Origin: Cellulomonas composti | GTDB lineage: Bacteria; Actinomycetota; Actinomycetes; Actinomycetales; Cellulomonadaceae | NCBI RefSeq assembly: GCF_007990245.1 | Contig: NZ_BJWG01000002.1 | Span: forward strand, 300,926 to 364,925 | Length of the DNA: 64,000 nt | Direction: 5' to 3' | Made by a program: the position numbers and the translations under genes | Shown here: positions 9,231-16,871 of the stretch, in pieces | Numbering within the stretch: the first letter of the stretch is position 1 | Layout: each line of letters starts with the position of its first letter | The notes under the pieces: model-generated | The model's input: only the letters and a program-made list of their open reading frames with translations | Told to the model about the DNA's origin: nothing | The model's database searches: none

Positions 9231-9467
9231 ATGGGAACCCTGACGATCCGCCAGCTCAACGAACGCACCCATGCCCGGCTGCGTGAGCGAGCCGCGCGCC
9301 ACGGCCGGTCGGTCGAGGCCGAGGTCCGGGCCATCCTCGACGCCACGACAGGCCGTCCCGAGTCGAACATCCTCGTCTCCCTGCACCAGGCGTTCGCGCC
9401 TGAGGGCGGTGTCGATCTCGACCTGCCAGCGCGCACCGACACCTCGCGTGACGTGGACCTCGTGTGA
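9231..9467 (+). CDS. vapB: FitA/VapB-type ribbon-helix-helix antitoxin
   Basis: 78 residues. TLTIRQLNERTHARLRERAA followed by HGRSVEAEVRAIL is the ribbon-helix-helix DNA-binding domain typical of FitA-like antitoxins; the acidic C-terminal tail would wrap the toxin. It binds and neutralises the downstream PIN toxin and represses the operon, by family analogy. The frame overlaps vapC by four bases (GTGA). It is the first gene of the tRNA-Gly island and would help retain it. Confidence 0.87.
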   Translation: MGTLTIRQLNERTHARLRERAARHGRSVEAEVRAILDATTGRPESNILVSLHQAFAPEGGVDLDLPARTDTSRDVDLV

Positions 9468-9880
9468 TCGTCGCCGACACCAACGTCGTCTCGGAGCTGA
9501 TGAAGGACCGGCCCGACCCGGGCGTACTCACCTGGGCGGCCGCGCTCGACCAGAGCGAGGTGACGATCAGCGTCGTGACCGTCCAGGAGATCGAGCGAGG
9601 CCTGAGCCGCCTGCCGGCCGGACGACGGCAGCGCACCCTGACCGGCCGCTGGCACCAGGTGCTCGAGGCCTACGCCGACACGATCCTCGTCTACGACGTA
9701 CCCGCCGCACAGGCGGCCGCGACCGTCCTGGTCCACCGCGAGAAGGCAGGCAGGCCGATCGCCCTCGCCGACGCCGAGATCGCCGGGACCTGCGTGTCAC
9801 AGGACGCCGCCCTGGCAACCCGCAACACCACCGACTTCACCGGCATCCCCGGCCTGACGCTCATCGACCCGTTCGCCTGA
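9464..9880 (+). CDS. vapC: VapC-type PIN-domain ribonuclease toxin
   Basis: 138 residues, the usual PIN toxin length. The acidic catalytic set is visible: Asp5 in VADTNVVSEL, Glu42 in VQEIERGL, Asp103 in LADAEIAG and Asp124 in NTTDF, which bind metal for RNA cleavage. The GTG start overlaps the antitoxin stop, so translation is coupled. PIN toxins of this class cut tRNA or rRNA; the target here is unknown. All catalytic residues are intact, so the toxin is probably active. Confidence 0.92.
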   Translation: MIVADTNVVSELMKDRPDPGVLTWAAALDQSEVTISVVTVQEIERGLSRLPAGRRQRTLTGRWHQVLEAYADTILVYDVPAAQAAATVLVHREKAGRPIALADAEIAGTCVSQDAALATRNTTDFTGIPGLTLIDPFA

Positions 9881-9983
9881 CGTCGCGCAGGGCGGCGCCG
9901 AAGCAGCGAGGGACGCGACTCGGCCGCCGCGCACATCGATCGCGCCCTCCTCTGCGACCGGGCTGGACTCGTCCCGGCAGGCG

Positions 9984-10373
9984 CTATGCGTTGGCGCGCT
10001 CCCCGCCGGCAAGCTGCATCAGCAAGCTCTCGACCACCGTGGTCGCGTTCTCGGGCCGAGCGAAGTCGCCGGTGACTACGACGGGTCCGGCAGGGCGGGT
10101 CTCCCCCAACCTGGGCACCATCCGCGTCAGGACCACGCGCACCCGGTCGTCAGACTCGCGGGTGACCTCGACGCGCTCGTCATAGGAGTAGCCCGTCGAG
10201 CCGGGCCGCGTGAACAGCAGGTCGAACATGGACGTGTCAGGCCGGACGCGGCCCTCCCAGCGCGGACGTAGGGCCTCGAGCAGCTCCACGTTGAGCTGGG
10301 CGGCAGGCGCCGGCATGTCCCGGTAGCGATCGATCGCGCTATCCCATGCCTCGGCCTCGAGTCTCTCGATCAC
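9984..10373 (-). CDS. Hypothetical protein (129 aa)
   Basis: I do not recognise this protein. It is soluble, with a helical N-terminus (MIERLEAEAWDSAIDRYRDM), a central part with strand-like segments (YDERVEVTRESDDRVRVVLTRMVPRLGE) and a short helical end. The GTG start has no clear ribosome-binding site. It lies alone on the minus strand in the island between vapC and a plus-strand unknown, and could be an immunity-like or regulatory cargo gene, but nothing shows this. Confidence 0.5.
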   Translation of the reverse strand: MIERLEAEAWDSAIDRYRDMPAPAAQLNVELLEALRPRWEGRVRPDTSMFDLLFTRPGSTGYSYDERVEVTRESDDRVRVVLTRMVPRLGETRPAGPVVVTGDFARPENATTVVESLLMQLAGGERANA

Positions 10374-10455
10374 AGCGCGAGCCTATGGGCGCCGGCCAGA
10401 GACTTGAGGCACGACGATGCGCTCGGCACGGGACGGGCGACGGCAGAATCACGGT

Positions 10456-11016
10456 GTGACTGTCGCGCAGCTCGTGGGCTACTGGCGCGCGGAACTCCCC
10501 GCGCTGGATCCCCGGCTGTCCGTTTCAGTCGAGCAGGGCGCGGCATACGAGCGGATGCGTCAGCGGGAGCGCTGTTGGCCGGATCCAAGGGCCTTCATTG
10601 ACCTCGCGTGGAGCGAGGACGAGCGGAACGTCGTCGTCGAGCACCTGCGCACCGGGACTCTCGTGAACCAGTACCGAGGTCTTTCGCCATGCCGATTCTG
10701 CGGGTGCCACAACGGCTCCGCAGAGCTCTCGGACGGGACGTTCTGCTGGCCGGAAGGGCTCGCGCACTACCTGGACGCCCACGCAGTTCGGCTTCCCGAG
10801 GAGTTCGTTCAGCACGCTCTGTCGGCGTCCCTCGTGCAGCCTCACCTGCCGTCACCCGAGTTCGACCACCTCGGGCAACGCGACCGCTCATGGCCCGGCA
10901 CCGAGCTTCGGGGGCTCCTGTGGACCCCGGAGCCGCCCGCCGAGGAGTACGGGCCCGACGTCGATCTCGACCCGACCTGGTGGCTCATGCAGATCGGGTC
11001 GCGCGAGATCCGCTGA
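10456..11016 (+). CDS. Hypothetical protein with a Cys-rich motif
   Basis: About 186 residues from the GTG at 10456 (MTVAQLVGYWRAELPALDP); an in-frame ATG at 10417 is an alternative. The only motif is CRFCGC at about residue 79, with two further cysteines nearby, which may form a small zinc site next to NGSAELSDGTFCWPEGLAHYL. The 3' end overlaps the frame of the antisense nuclease ORF by about 175 bases, so one of the two must be shorter than its open frame. Unknown function; island cargo. Confidence 0.55.
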   Translation: MTVAQLVGYWRAELPALDPRLSVSVEQGAAYERMRQRERCWPDPRAFIDLAWSEDERNVVVEHLRTGTLVNQYRGLSPCRFCGCHNGSAELSDGTFCWPEGLAHYLDAHAVRLPEEFVQHALSASLVQPHLPSPEFDHLGQRDRSWPGTELRGLLWTPEPPAEEYGPDVDLDPTWWLMQIGSREIR

Positions 11017-11546
11017 GTCCGCAGCACCCGGCCGGAACACGCCCTCACTCGCGGCTCTCGCCCCGCGATTCGACCACCGGGACAATGGGTGCCGCGGAGA
11101 GCCGGATCCGACGACCTGGTCTGGAAGGCGAAGCGGCCCTCGGTCACGGTGACGAGGGCAATGCCGTGGACGAGCGCGAAGTCAAGCGCTCCCTGCTGGA
11201 ACGGGGCAGTGGAGACCATGACCGCCTTGTGAGCGCCGACGGACTGAAGCTTCTGGTGCAGCACCTGGACCAGCTCGCGCTTGATCGGGTTCTTGTGCCG
11301 CTTCGCCTCAACGACGATCAGGAAGTCCATGCCACCGAGCTCGTACCTCACGGTCGCGTCGAAGTCGTAGGCGCCGTCCGCGCCGCGAACGACCTCGTGC
11401 GTCTGGACGCGGAGATTGTCAACCGCGCCGCCCAACTCGAGGGCATCGAACAGTGTGGTGACGTACGCCTCGAACTCCCCGGGAGTGAGGTCGGCGGGCG
11501 GGTAGTGCGCCGTAGCCCGCGCGACCGCGTCATCCGGGTCGTTCAC
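10842..11546 (-). CDS. Mrr-like restriction endonuclease domain protein, C-terminus probably disrupted
   Basis: The first ~140 residues match the Mrr_cat nuclease pattern: YDFDATVRYE (Asp), then VVEAKRHKN (the E-x-K catalytic pair) and a helix KRELVQVLHQKLQSVGAHKAVMV followed by FALVHGIALVT. Such domains cut modified or foreign DNA (type IV restriction) or act in other PD-(D/E)XK roles. After about residue 145 the composition becomes Arg/Ser/Pro-rich and runs antisense to the neighbouring gene, so a frameshift or fusion has probably replaced the true end. The ATG overlaps the stop of the upstream gene (ATGA), so the two form an operon. Confidence 0.6.
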   Translation of the reverse strand: MNDPDDAVARATAHYPPADLTPGEFEAYVTTLFDALELGGAVDNLRVQTHEVVRGADGAYDFDATVRYELGGMDFLIVVEAKRHKNPIKRELVQVLHQKLQSVGAHKAVMVSTAPFQQGALDFALVHGIALVTVTEGRFAFQTRSSDPALRGTHCPGGRIAGREPRVRACSGRVLRTQRISRDPICMSHQVGSRSTSGPYSSAGGSGVHRSPRSSVPGHERSRCPRWSNSGDGR

Positions 11547-11941
11547 GCCAGGCTCACTCTCACATCGGCGGTGACCCAGAACCCGCCGGGCGCGGTCTGG
11601 GTCACCGCTCGCAGATTGACCGTTCCTTGCGTGGATACGACGGTGTGCGCGGACCGGAATCGGTACCGAAGCTGGTCCGACCAGATCCGCGAAAGCGCGT
11701 CGGCGATGGCCGAAGCGTCAACCGTGCGCGCGTTCGCCTCACCGACGATGAGCCAGTCCCCGTTGCGCGCACTCCGCACCGTCATGTCCTGCCACAAGCC
11801 CGGCTCATCGTCGGCGTACGCGGGGTCGCCGAGGAAGGCGCAGGCGTCGATCTCCATGCCGAGCAGGTTGTCTCCGTCGCTCGCCGGCCCGGACGCGCAG
11901 ATCTCGGCGCGGATGGTCTCGAACTCCTCGGGGTCGACCAT
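11543..11941 (-). CDS. Hypothetical protein, operon with Mrr-like nuclease
   Basis: 132 residues from the ATG at 11941 (MVDPEEFETIRAEI), which has GAGGA upstream; the ORF extends six codons further. The text GLWQDMTVRSARNGDWLIVGEANARTVDASAIADALSRIWSDQLRYRF suggests an alpha/beta soluble protein, and PGGFWVTADVRVSLA ends as a strand pair. No family is recognised. Its stop overlaps the nuclease start, which suggests joint expression, possibly as a partner or control protein. Confidence 0.55.
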   Translation of the reverse strand: MVDPEEFETIRAEICASGPASDGDNLLGMEIDACAFLGDPAYADDEPGLWQDMTVRSARNGDWLIVGEANARTVDASAIADALSRIWSDQLRYRFRSAHTVVSTQGTVNLRAVTQTAPGGFWVTADVRVSLA

Positions 11942-12012
11942 GCAGGCATCCTCGCGCACTGACGGCCTGATTCAGGATCGACCGACTCAGGCGGGAGCGC
12001 AGAGGCGGGCGG

Positions 12013-12735
12013 CTACCGCTCGAACGGCGGCTCACCGACCAGCCAGAGGGAGCCTCTGGACCACAGGTCCTTGCTGGAATGCTCTGCCGCGTCGACGACG
12101 CCTTCGGCCGCATCCCGCAGGCTGACCTCCAGCTCGATCGGGCCTTCGAACGTCAGGACCAGACCCCTGTCCAGGACCTCGTCTACAGCCACCAGGCGGC
12201 GGCCGACGAGCGAGCACAGCCTGGCAGCGAACTCCGCATCGGACTGGTCCCGACGGCGCTCAGACTCGATGATCGCGACGTTCGCGTATACGGCGAGATA
12301 GTCGTCGGCCCACAACAGCCGGAAGTAGTCCTCGACGAACTCGACGTCGACCAGCTCCTCACCGAGGGCGGCACACAGGGACGGTTCCTCGTGCCACACC
12401 TCGGGCGGCTCGACCGGTTCGAGCTCAAGCTCGGAAAAGGAGGCCGCGATGAAAGCGTCCCGATCCGCGACCGTCGCGAAGTGGCGAGAACCCACCGGTG
12501 CCGAACACGCCAGCTCGAAGCTCGAAAGCGAGCGCCGCTGCGTCCCGGACGAGTCCCACCACGACTGCGTGCCGGAGATCAGTTCGACATCGTAGGTGTC
12601 CTGCCCCCACCGCCCTCGGCCCTTCGCTGTCCGCGCCTTGGCGATCTCCACCCGCGAGAGTCTGCCAGGCACGGTCGGACCCCCCGAGGCACTCGCGGCC
12701 AACGTCCACTCGATTCCCTGGTTGGCTGTGCTCAT
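12013..12735 (-). CDS. Hypothetical protein (240 aa)
   Basis: From the ATG at 12735 (MSTANQGIEW). Acidic, soluble and unrecognised; notable text is VEFVEDYFRLLWADDYLAVYANVAIIE and LVLTFEGPIELEVSLRDAAEGVVD. The C-terminal half reads like the immunity or recognition proteins common in actinobacterial islands, but that is only an impression. Its start codon overlaps the start codon of the divergent gene at 12734 by two bases, so one of the two starts is probably internal. Confidence 0.5.
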   Translation of the reverse strand: MSTANQGIEWTLAASASGGPTVPGRLSRVEIAKARTAKGRGRWGQDTYDVELISGTQSWWDSSGTQRRSLSSFELACSAPVGSRHFATVADRDAFIAASFSELELEPVEPPEVWHEEPSLCAALGEELVDVEFVEDYFRLLWADDYLAVYANVAIIESERRRDQSDAEFAARLCSLVGRRLVAVDEVLDRGLVLTFEGPIELEVSLRDAAEGVVDAAEHSSKDLWSRGSLWLVGEPPFER

Positions 12736-13453
12736 GGTCGATTGGCAGAGCCTCCGCGACATCTACGGCAGCGCAGGCGAGATCCCCGGTCTCCTGGAGG
12801 CCGCGGCTTCGTCGACGCAATGGGAGGCGCCGGTCTGGGAAGACCTGTGGCAGAGGCTGTACCACCAGGGCTCTGTAGCGCCGGCGAGCTATGCCGCCCT
12901 GCCGCGGCTGGCGCAGATCGCGAGCGAGCGGCCGGACGTAGCTATCGACCCATCTCTGTTCCTGTTCGCTTCGATCATCTCCTCAATCGATGGGCCGCCG
13001 GAAATCGCCACCGTCCGCGAGTTGTACGCCACTGAGATAGCGGACCTGGTGCCGGTCGCGGATCACAAGCTTGATCTTGTGAGCGACCGAGCCGACGTGG
13101 TCTACGCGCTCCAGACCGTCGCGGCCCTGGAGAACCTCTCGCCATGGCAGAGGTGGCTTGAGGGCCCGCCCAACGAGGAGGTCGAGCTCGAGTGCCCCTC
13201 GTGCGGAGACCACGTCTACCTGGAGCTGGTAGGCGGCGAACTCGTTGCGACCATCGACCCCGACGACACAACTCACGGCCGACCGGTTCAGGCTGAGCGC
13301 CCTGGCAATCTGCCCGCCCCCGAGGCAAGGCTGTTCGACTTGTGCGTCTCCCACGGCCACGCGGACGTGGCGGGCTGGCTCCTTCGGCTGTTCGGTCGAG
13401 TCACCTGCCCCCACTGCGAGGCCGAGTTCCACACCGCTTCGGCCTGCGCCTGA
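12734..13453 (+). CDS. Hypothetical protein with C-terminal zinc ribbon
   Basis: 239 residues from MVDWQSLRDIYG. The N-terminal 120 residues look helical and repeat-like (LWQRLYHQGSVAPASYAALPRLAQIA). The C-terminal part carries CPSCG near residue 153 and CPHC near residue 229, which could make a four-Cys zinc ribbon. No family is named with confidence; proteins with this layout occur in islands near toxins. It is the last intact gene before the right att repeat. Confidence 0.6.
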   Translation: MVDWQSLRDIYGSAGEIPGLLEAAASSTQWEAPVWEDLWQRLYHQGSVAPASYAALPRLAQIASERPDVAIDPSLFLFASIISSIDGPPEIATVRELYATEIADLVPVADHKLDLVSDRADVVYALQTVAALENLSPWQRWLEGPPNEEVELECPSCGDHVYLELVGGELVATIDPDDTTHGRPVQAERPGNLPAPEARLFDLCVSHGHADVAGWLLRLFGRVTCPHCEAEFHTASACA

Positions 13454-13661
13454 AGCACACACCCGCTCCGACAATGGCACCGGGAGCGCGCCCACTCCGC
13501 CGCGCCTGTCGGACACTGGACCGCAGTGATCAACAACGCGATCAACGGCGGAGACCCGGGGTGTAGATCAGTGCCTCTCGGTTCACCCCGGCGTACGCTC
13601 GCAAGCGTCTGACCAGCACTTTCGCGGGTCTCACCAGGTCTGGAAGCGCGGCGGAGTCGGA

Positions 13662-13704
13662 TTCCCAAGCTGATGGCGCGGGTTCGATTCCCGTCACCCG
13701 CTCC
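13662..13704. repeat. attR: 43-bp copy of tRNA-Gly 3' end
   Basis: Exact copy of 8978-9020. It lacks the acceptor 5' strand, D arm and most of the anticodon stem, so it is not a tRNA gene. It marks the right end of the island. Confidence 0.85.
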
Positions 13705-13738
13705 ATCGCCCATGCGGGCGGTCACCTTGCCGGGACCG

Positions 13739-14371
13739 TCAGCGGAACGTCCGAACGACCTCGATGGTGCCGACGATGTTGTCGTTGAGCTCGTCGAGCC
13801 GCTCCGCCGGGATCCAGTACTCAAGGATCGTCTCGCCGCCGACCTGCTGGACCTCGTACTGCTCCAGGTGCTCTCGCCGGACGTCGAACCGCGTCACGTG
13901 CCCGACCCCGGACGCCTTGACGTTCCAGTCGCGCGCGATGCGGATCGCGTAGTCCTCGTTGAGTACGGGGTAGAAGATCGGCTGATCCGGTAGCCGCGGC
14001 GGCCAGCGCCGCCAGCCGCTCGCCTCGACGAGAGCGAGCTCTTCGGGGCCCGTCGGGCGCCAGAGCGTGACGACGTCGCGCGGCTGCCCGCCGATCTCGA
14101 CATCCGTTGCGTCGGACAGCCCGAGCTCGGCGTCGAGCCTCTCTTGCCAGTCGTCATCCGCAAGCTCACCGCGCACAAGGGCGTCGCGCCAGTCCTCGTG
14201 AGCCAGCCGGGAGGCGTCGCGCAACTTGCCGAGGTCGCCTTTCGCCCAGAGCACGATCGCCGCCTGAACGCGCTCGAGGTCACTGCTCTCATCGACGATC
14301 CGCACGGCTTCTGTCGCGCTCCCAGGCTCGGGGAAGTCGCGCTCGAGGCGCTCCCGCAACCGCTTGGTCAT
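13739..14371 (-). CDS. Hypothetical two-part protein, ADP-ribosylation/crystallin J1-like C-terminus
   Basis: About 210 residues from the ATG at 14371 (MTKRLRERLERDFP); the frame is open 17 codons further. The N-terminal ~90 residues are helical (VQAAIVLWAKGDLGKLRDASRLAHEDWRDALV). The C-terminal ~110 (TLWRPTGPEELALVEASGW, IFYPVLNEDYAIRIARDW, VTRFDVRREHLEQYEV, EYWIPAERLDELN) resemble small actinobacterial proteins annotated as ADP-ribosylation/crystallin J1. That name is a historical label without shown activity. The pairing suggests a fusion of two usually separate small proteins. It starts just right of the island. Confidence 0.6.
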   Translation of the reverse strand: MTKRLRERLERDFPEPGSATEAVRIVDESSDLERVQAAIVLWAKGDLGKLRDASRLAHEDWRDALVRGELADDDWQERLDAELGLSDATDVEIGGQPRDVVTLWRPTGPEELALVEASGWRRWPPRLPDQPIFYPVLNEDYAIRIARDWNVKASGVGHVTRFDVRREHLEQYEVQQVGGETILEYWIPAERLDELNDNIVGTIEVVRTFR

Positions 14372-14435
14372 CGCCGCCACGCCGCAACCCTTGCACACGA
14401 CGGGCAGCGGGCGACGGCCCACGACCGTGCCTTTG

Positions 14436-14671
14436 TGAACGATCAGGTGTCCGTCATCACCGGGTCGCGAGAGCTGCCGGTGGCTGTCCGCTGCGGCGAG
14501 GTCTCATTGAGCGAAGCCGTGACGGCCGTGGACGACGCCGAGCAGCGGCTGCTTGCTCTCCACGACAGCGTTCACGTCCCCGCCCACCCCGACACTGAGT
14601 GGGTCGACGACTGGCTCCATCGAGCCCACCTGAGCTACTGGGCAGCCGTCGGGATCGGTTCAGCTCCGTAA
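14436..14671 (+). pseudogene. C-terminal remnant of a nucleotidyltransferase-type protein
   Basis: The frame ends with about 75 residues that look like a real C-terminus: VAVRCGEVSLSEAVTAVDDA, EQRLLALHDS, EWVDDWLHRAHLSYW. This resembles the helical tail of predicted nucleotidyltransferases in which a GS-x10-DxD domain should precede it. No such domain is found upstream; instead the frame runs antisense to the neighbouring gene. I call it a 3' remnant left by deletion or insertion at about 14.43 kb. Confidence 0.4.
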
Positions 14672-14691
14672 CCCTGCCGCTGCCTCGGGCG

Positions 14692-15003
14692 TCAGTGGAC
14701 GGCGGTGGCGACGAGGCGCCAGGCCTCGCCGGCGGGGGACTCGCCCTCGGGCAGGTCGGCCGTGGCGACGACGACGTTCGTCCCCGTCCCGGAGACCTTC
14801 TCCCACCTGCTCCCGTAGCACTGGTCCACGACGACCTCGGGCGGCTCGGCCGCGAGCGTGGCGTCCTCCGGCAGCTCGGCGGTGCCGTCCGCGCGGTCCG
14901 CGGCCCAGAACACCCGGACGTGAGGGTGGTAGCTCGCCCACTCCCACTTCCACTGGCGCTGGACCAGCTCCCAGTGGCAGATGGTCTCCGTCGTCTCGGA
15001 CAT
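14692..15003 (-). CDS. Hypothetical protein (103 aa)
   Basis: Start at the ATG at 15003 (MSETTETICHWELVQRQWKW), which has GGAGGG about 10 bases upstream. The N-terminus is Trp-rich (four Trp within 30 residues), and the rest is acidic with strand-like segments (WEKVSGTGTNVVVATADLPEG). No family recognised. It sits alone between the remnants near the island and the importer operon. Confidence 0.6.
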   Translation of the reverse strand: MSETTETICHWELVQRQWKWEWASYHPHVRVFWAADRADGTAELPEDATLAAEPPEVVVDQCYGSRWEKVSGTGTNVVVATADLPEGESPAGEAWRLVATAVH

Positions 15004-15186
15004 GTCGGTGCCACCCTCCCCGTGCGCGCCGTCGCGCACGTCTCATCAAGATCCTGGCACCACCCACCCCCCGGCAGGCAGGGGACCAACGGCCCGGTCG
15101 ACCTCGGTGACGGCGTTCAGGGTGTCAGCCAGCCCGTGTCTGCTCGGTCGGCTCACAGCGGTAGTGGTCCGCGCGCGCCGCCGAGC

Positions 15187-15936
15187 TCACTCCTCGCCGA
15201 TGGCCTCCTGGACGCCCAGCTCGGCGAGCAGGGTGCGGCGCAGGTCGCCGAACCCGGGCACGCCGCGGCGACGCGGGCGGGGGAACGGGACCGGCACCAG
15301 CGCACCGATGCGGCCCTCCTGGAGCACCGCGACGCGGTCCGCCAGCAGGATCGCCTCGTCGACGTCGTGCGTGACCAGCAGCGCGGCGGGGCGGTGGGCA
15401 CGCACGAGCTGGGCGACCAGTGCCTGCATCCGCATGCGGGTCAGGGCGTCCAGCGCGGCGAACGGCTCGTCGAGGAGCAGCAGTCCGGGCCGACGCACGA
15501 GCGCCCGGGCGAGTGCGACGCGCTGGGCCTCGCCGCCCGACAGGGTCGTCGGCCAGGCGCGCTCGCGGCCCGCAAGCCCGACCTCTGCGAGTGCGGCCGA
15601 GGCGGCCGCTGCCGACTCCCGCCCCCGCAGGCCGAGGCGCACGTTGTCGAGCACCCGCTTGGCGGCGACCAGGCGCGGCTCCTGGAAGACGACGGTGCGC
15701 TCACGCGGGGTGCTGACCGTCCCTTCGTCGTGGTCCTCGAGGCCCGCGAGGATGCGCAGCAGCGTCGTCTTGCCGCTGCCGCTCGCGCCCAGCAGGGCGA
15801 CGAACTCGCCGGGTGCGACGTCGAGCCGGACACCGTCGAGCACGCGCCGGCCGTCGAAGGACTTGGTGACGCCGTCGACGTGCGCGCCTTCGGACTGCGC
15901 GTCGGCGTCGACGAGGTGGATCTCCTGCGCGCTCAT
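15187..15936 (-). CDS. ABC transporter ATP-binding protein, SsuB/TauB type
   Basis: 249 residues with a complete ATPase: Walker A GASGSGKTT (about residue 40), Q-loop FQEPRL, signature LSGGEAQRVALARAL, Walker B LLLLDEPF, then ALDALTRMRMQ and the switch His in LLVTHDVDEA. FQEPRLV and LDALTR are typical of the nitrate/sulfonate/taurine importer group. It powers import by the adjacent permease on the inner face of the membrane. The ATG overlaps the permease stop by four bases. The C-terminal Arg-rich tail (PRPRRRGVPGFGDLRRTLL) also fits SsuB. Confidence 0.9.
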   Translation of the reverse strand: MSAQEIHLVDADAQSEGAHVDGVTKSFDGRRVLDGVRLDVAPGEFVALLGASGSGKTTLLRILAGLEDHDEGTVSTPRERTVVFQEPRLVAAKRVLDNVRLGLRGRESAAAASAALAEVGLAGRERAWPTTLSGGEAQRVALARALVRRPGLLLLDEPFAALDALTRMRMQALVAQLVRAHRPAALLVTHDVDEAILLADRVAVLQEGRIGALVPVPFPRPRRRGVPGFGDLRRTLLAELGVQEAIGEE

Positions 15937-16871
15937 GCGCGTCTCCTGTTCCGGGTGAAGGGCAGCAGCACGCGCTCGAGGCCACGCACCACCAGGTCGA
16001 CGGACAGCCCCCACAACGCGTAGACCGCGATGATCACGACGAGCACGTCCGTCTGGAAGTACTGCTGGGCGGACGTCATGAGCGCCCCGAGGCCGCGCGG
16101 CGCGTTGGTGAGCTCGGCGACGATGAGCGCGAGCAGCGAGACGGACAGCGAGACGCGCAGCCCGACGAGGATCGACGGGATCGACTCGGGCAGGATCACG
16201 TGCCGCACGAGCCGCAGGCCGCGCAGCCCGAACACGCGCCCGGCCTCGAGCACCCGACGATCGACGCCGCGCACGCCGGAGTGCGTGTTGAGGTAGAGCG
16301 GGAACAGCGCGGCGGTCGCGATGATGACGACCTTGGGCAGCTCGCCGATGCCGAACCAGATGATGAGCAGCGGCGCGACCGCCAGGAACGGGATCGTGCG
16401 CAGCATCTGCAGCGTCGGGTCGAGCAGCTGGTCGCCCAGCCGGAACAGGCCCGCGGTCACACCCAGGACGATCCCGAGCGTGCCGCCGATCGCGAACCCG
16501 ACGGTGACGCGCACGAGCGAGACGGACAGGTTGTCCCACAGCACGCCCGTGCGCACGAGCTCGACGAACGCGTCCCACACCTGCCACGGCGCGGGGAACA
16601 CCAGTGGGTCGATCGCACCCGATGCGGAGCCCACCGCCCACGCGGCGACGAGCAGCAGCGGCACGCTCGCGCGCACCGCGACGTCCCGCGTGCGGGCCGA
16701 CGACGCGGACCGGCGACGCGTCGCGCCCACGGTCGACCCTGCCGGCCGGCCGGCCGACTCCGAGGAGTCGGCCGAGCCGGTGCGGGCGGGGTCGGTGGTG
16801 CCGGCGGGCTCGACGTCAGGCTCGTCGGACCGGACCGGTTCACGACCCGAGCGGGTCAGCGCGGTGCTCAC
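15933..16871 (-). CDS. ABC transporter permease, SsuC/TauC type
   Basis: 312 residues from the GTG that overlaps the binding-protein stop (GTGA). A Pro/Ser/Arg-rich cytoplasmic head of about 65 residues, longer than usual, precedes six or so hydrophobic segments. The permease signature appears as VFGLRGLRLVRHVILPESIPSILVGLR (EAA-like loop), followed by SLLALIVAEL. SALVFPAPWQVWDAF-like text (LVFPAPWQVW) is typical of sulfonate/taurine/nitrate permeases. It would form the channel for the lipoprotein's ligand. Start choice rests on the overlap and coupling; the frame is open further upstream. Confidence 0.88.
   Translation of the reverse strand: MSTALTRSGREPVRSDEPDVEPAGTTDPARTGSADSSESAGRPAGSTVGATRRRSASSARTRDVAVRASVPLLLVAAWAVGSASGAIDPLVFPAPWQVWDAFVELVRTGVLWDNLSVSLVRVTVGFAIGGTLGIVLGVTAGLFRLGDQLLDPTLQMLRTIPFLAVAPLLIIWFGIGELPKVVIIATAALFPLYLNTHSGVRGVDRRVLEAGRVFGLRGLRLVRHVILPESIPSILVGLRVSLSVSLLALIVAELTNAPRGLGALMTSAQQYFQTDVLVVIIAVYALWGLSVDLVVRGLERVLLPFTRNRRRA

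Larger units (their letters stand above)
9019..13704. mobile_element. Small tRNA-Gly genomic island, integrase missing
   Basis: About 4.7 kb bounded by the intact tRNA-Gly and a 43-bp copy of its 3' end. Contents: a vapBC pair, an Mrr-like nuclease and six proteins I cannot name, in mixed orientations. Codon third positions look less GC-rich than in the flanking core genes. No recombinase, replication or transfer gene is visible, so it is either a decayed element or a passenger mobilised by an integrase elsewhere. Unknown genes just past the right repeat (13.7-15.0 kb) may come from an earlier insertion. Confidence 0.65.

Noticed and set aside
9019..13704. Search for an integrase or excisionase inside the tRNA-Gly island
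   Set aside because: None of the frames shows the R-H-x-R-Y pattern of tyrosine recombinases or a serine resolvase motif.
13288..13824. Minus-strand ORF with GDGNRTRAISLGI-type text
   Set aside because: This is the well-known artefact of translating the antisense of a tRNA 3' end; here it runs through the attR copy of tRNA-Gly.
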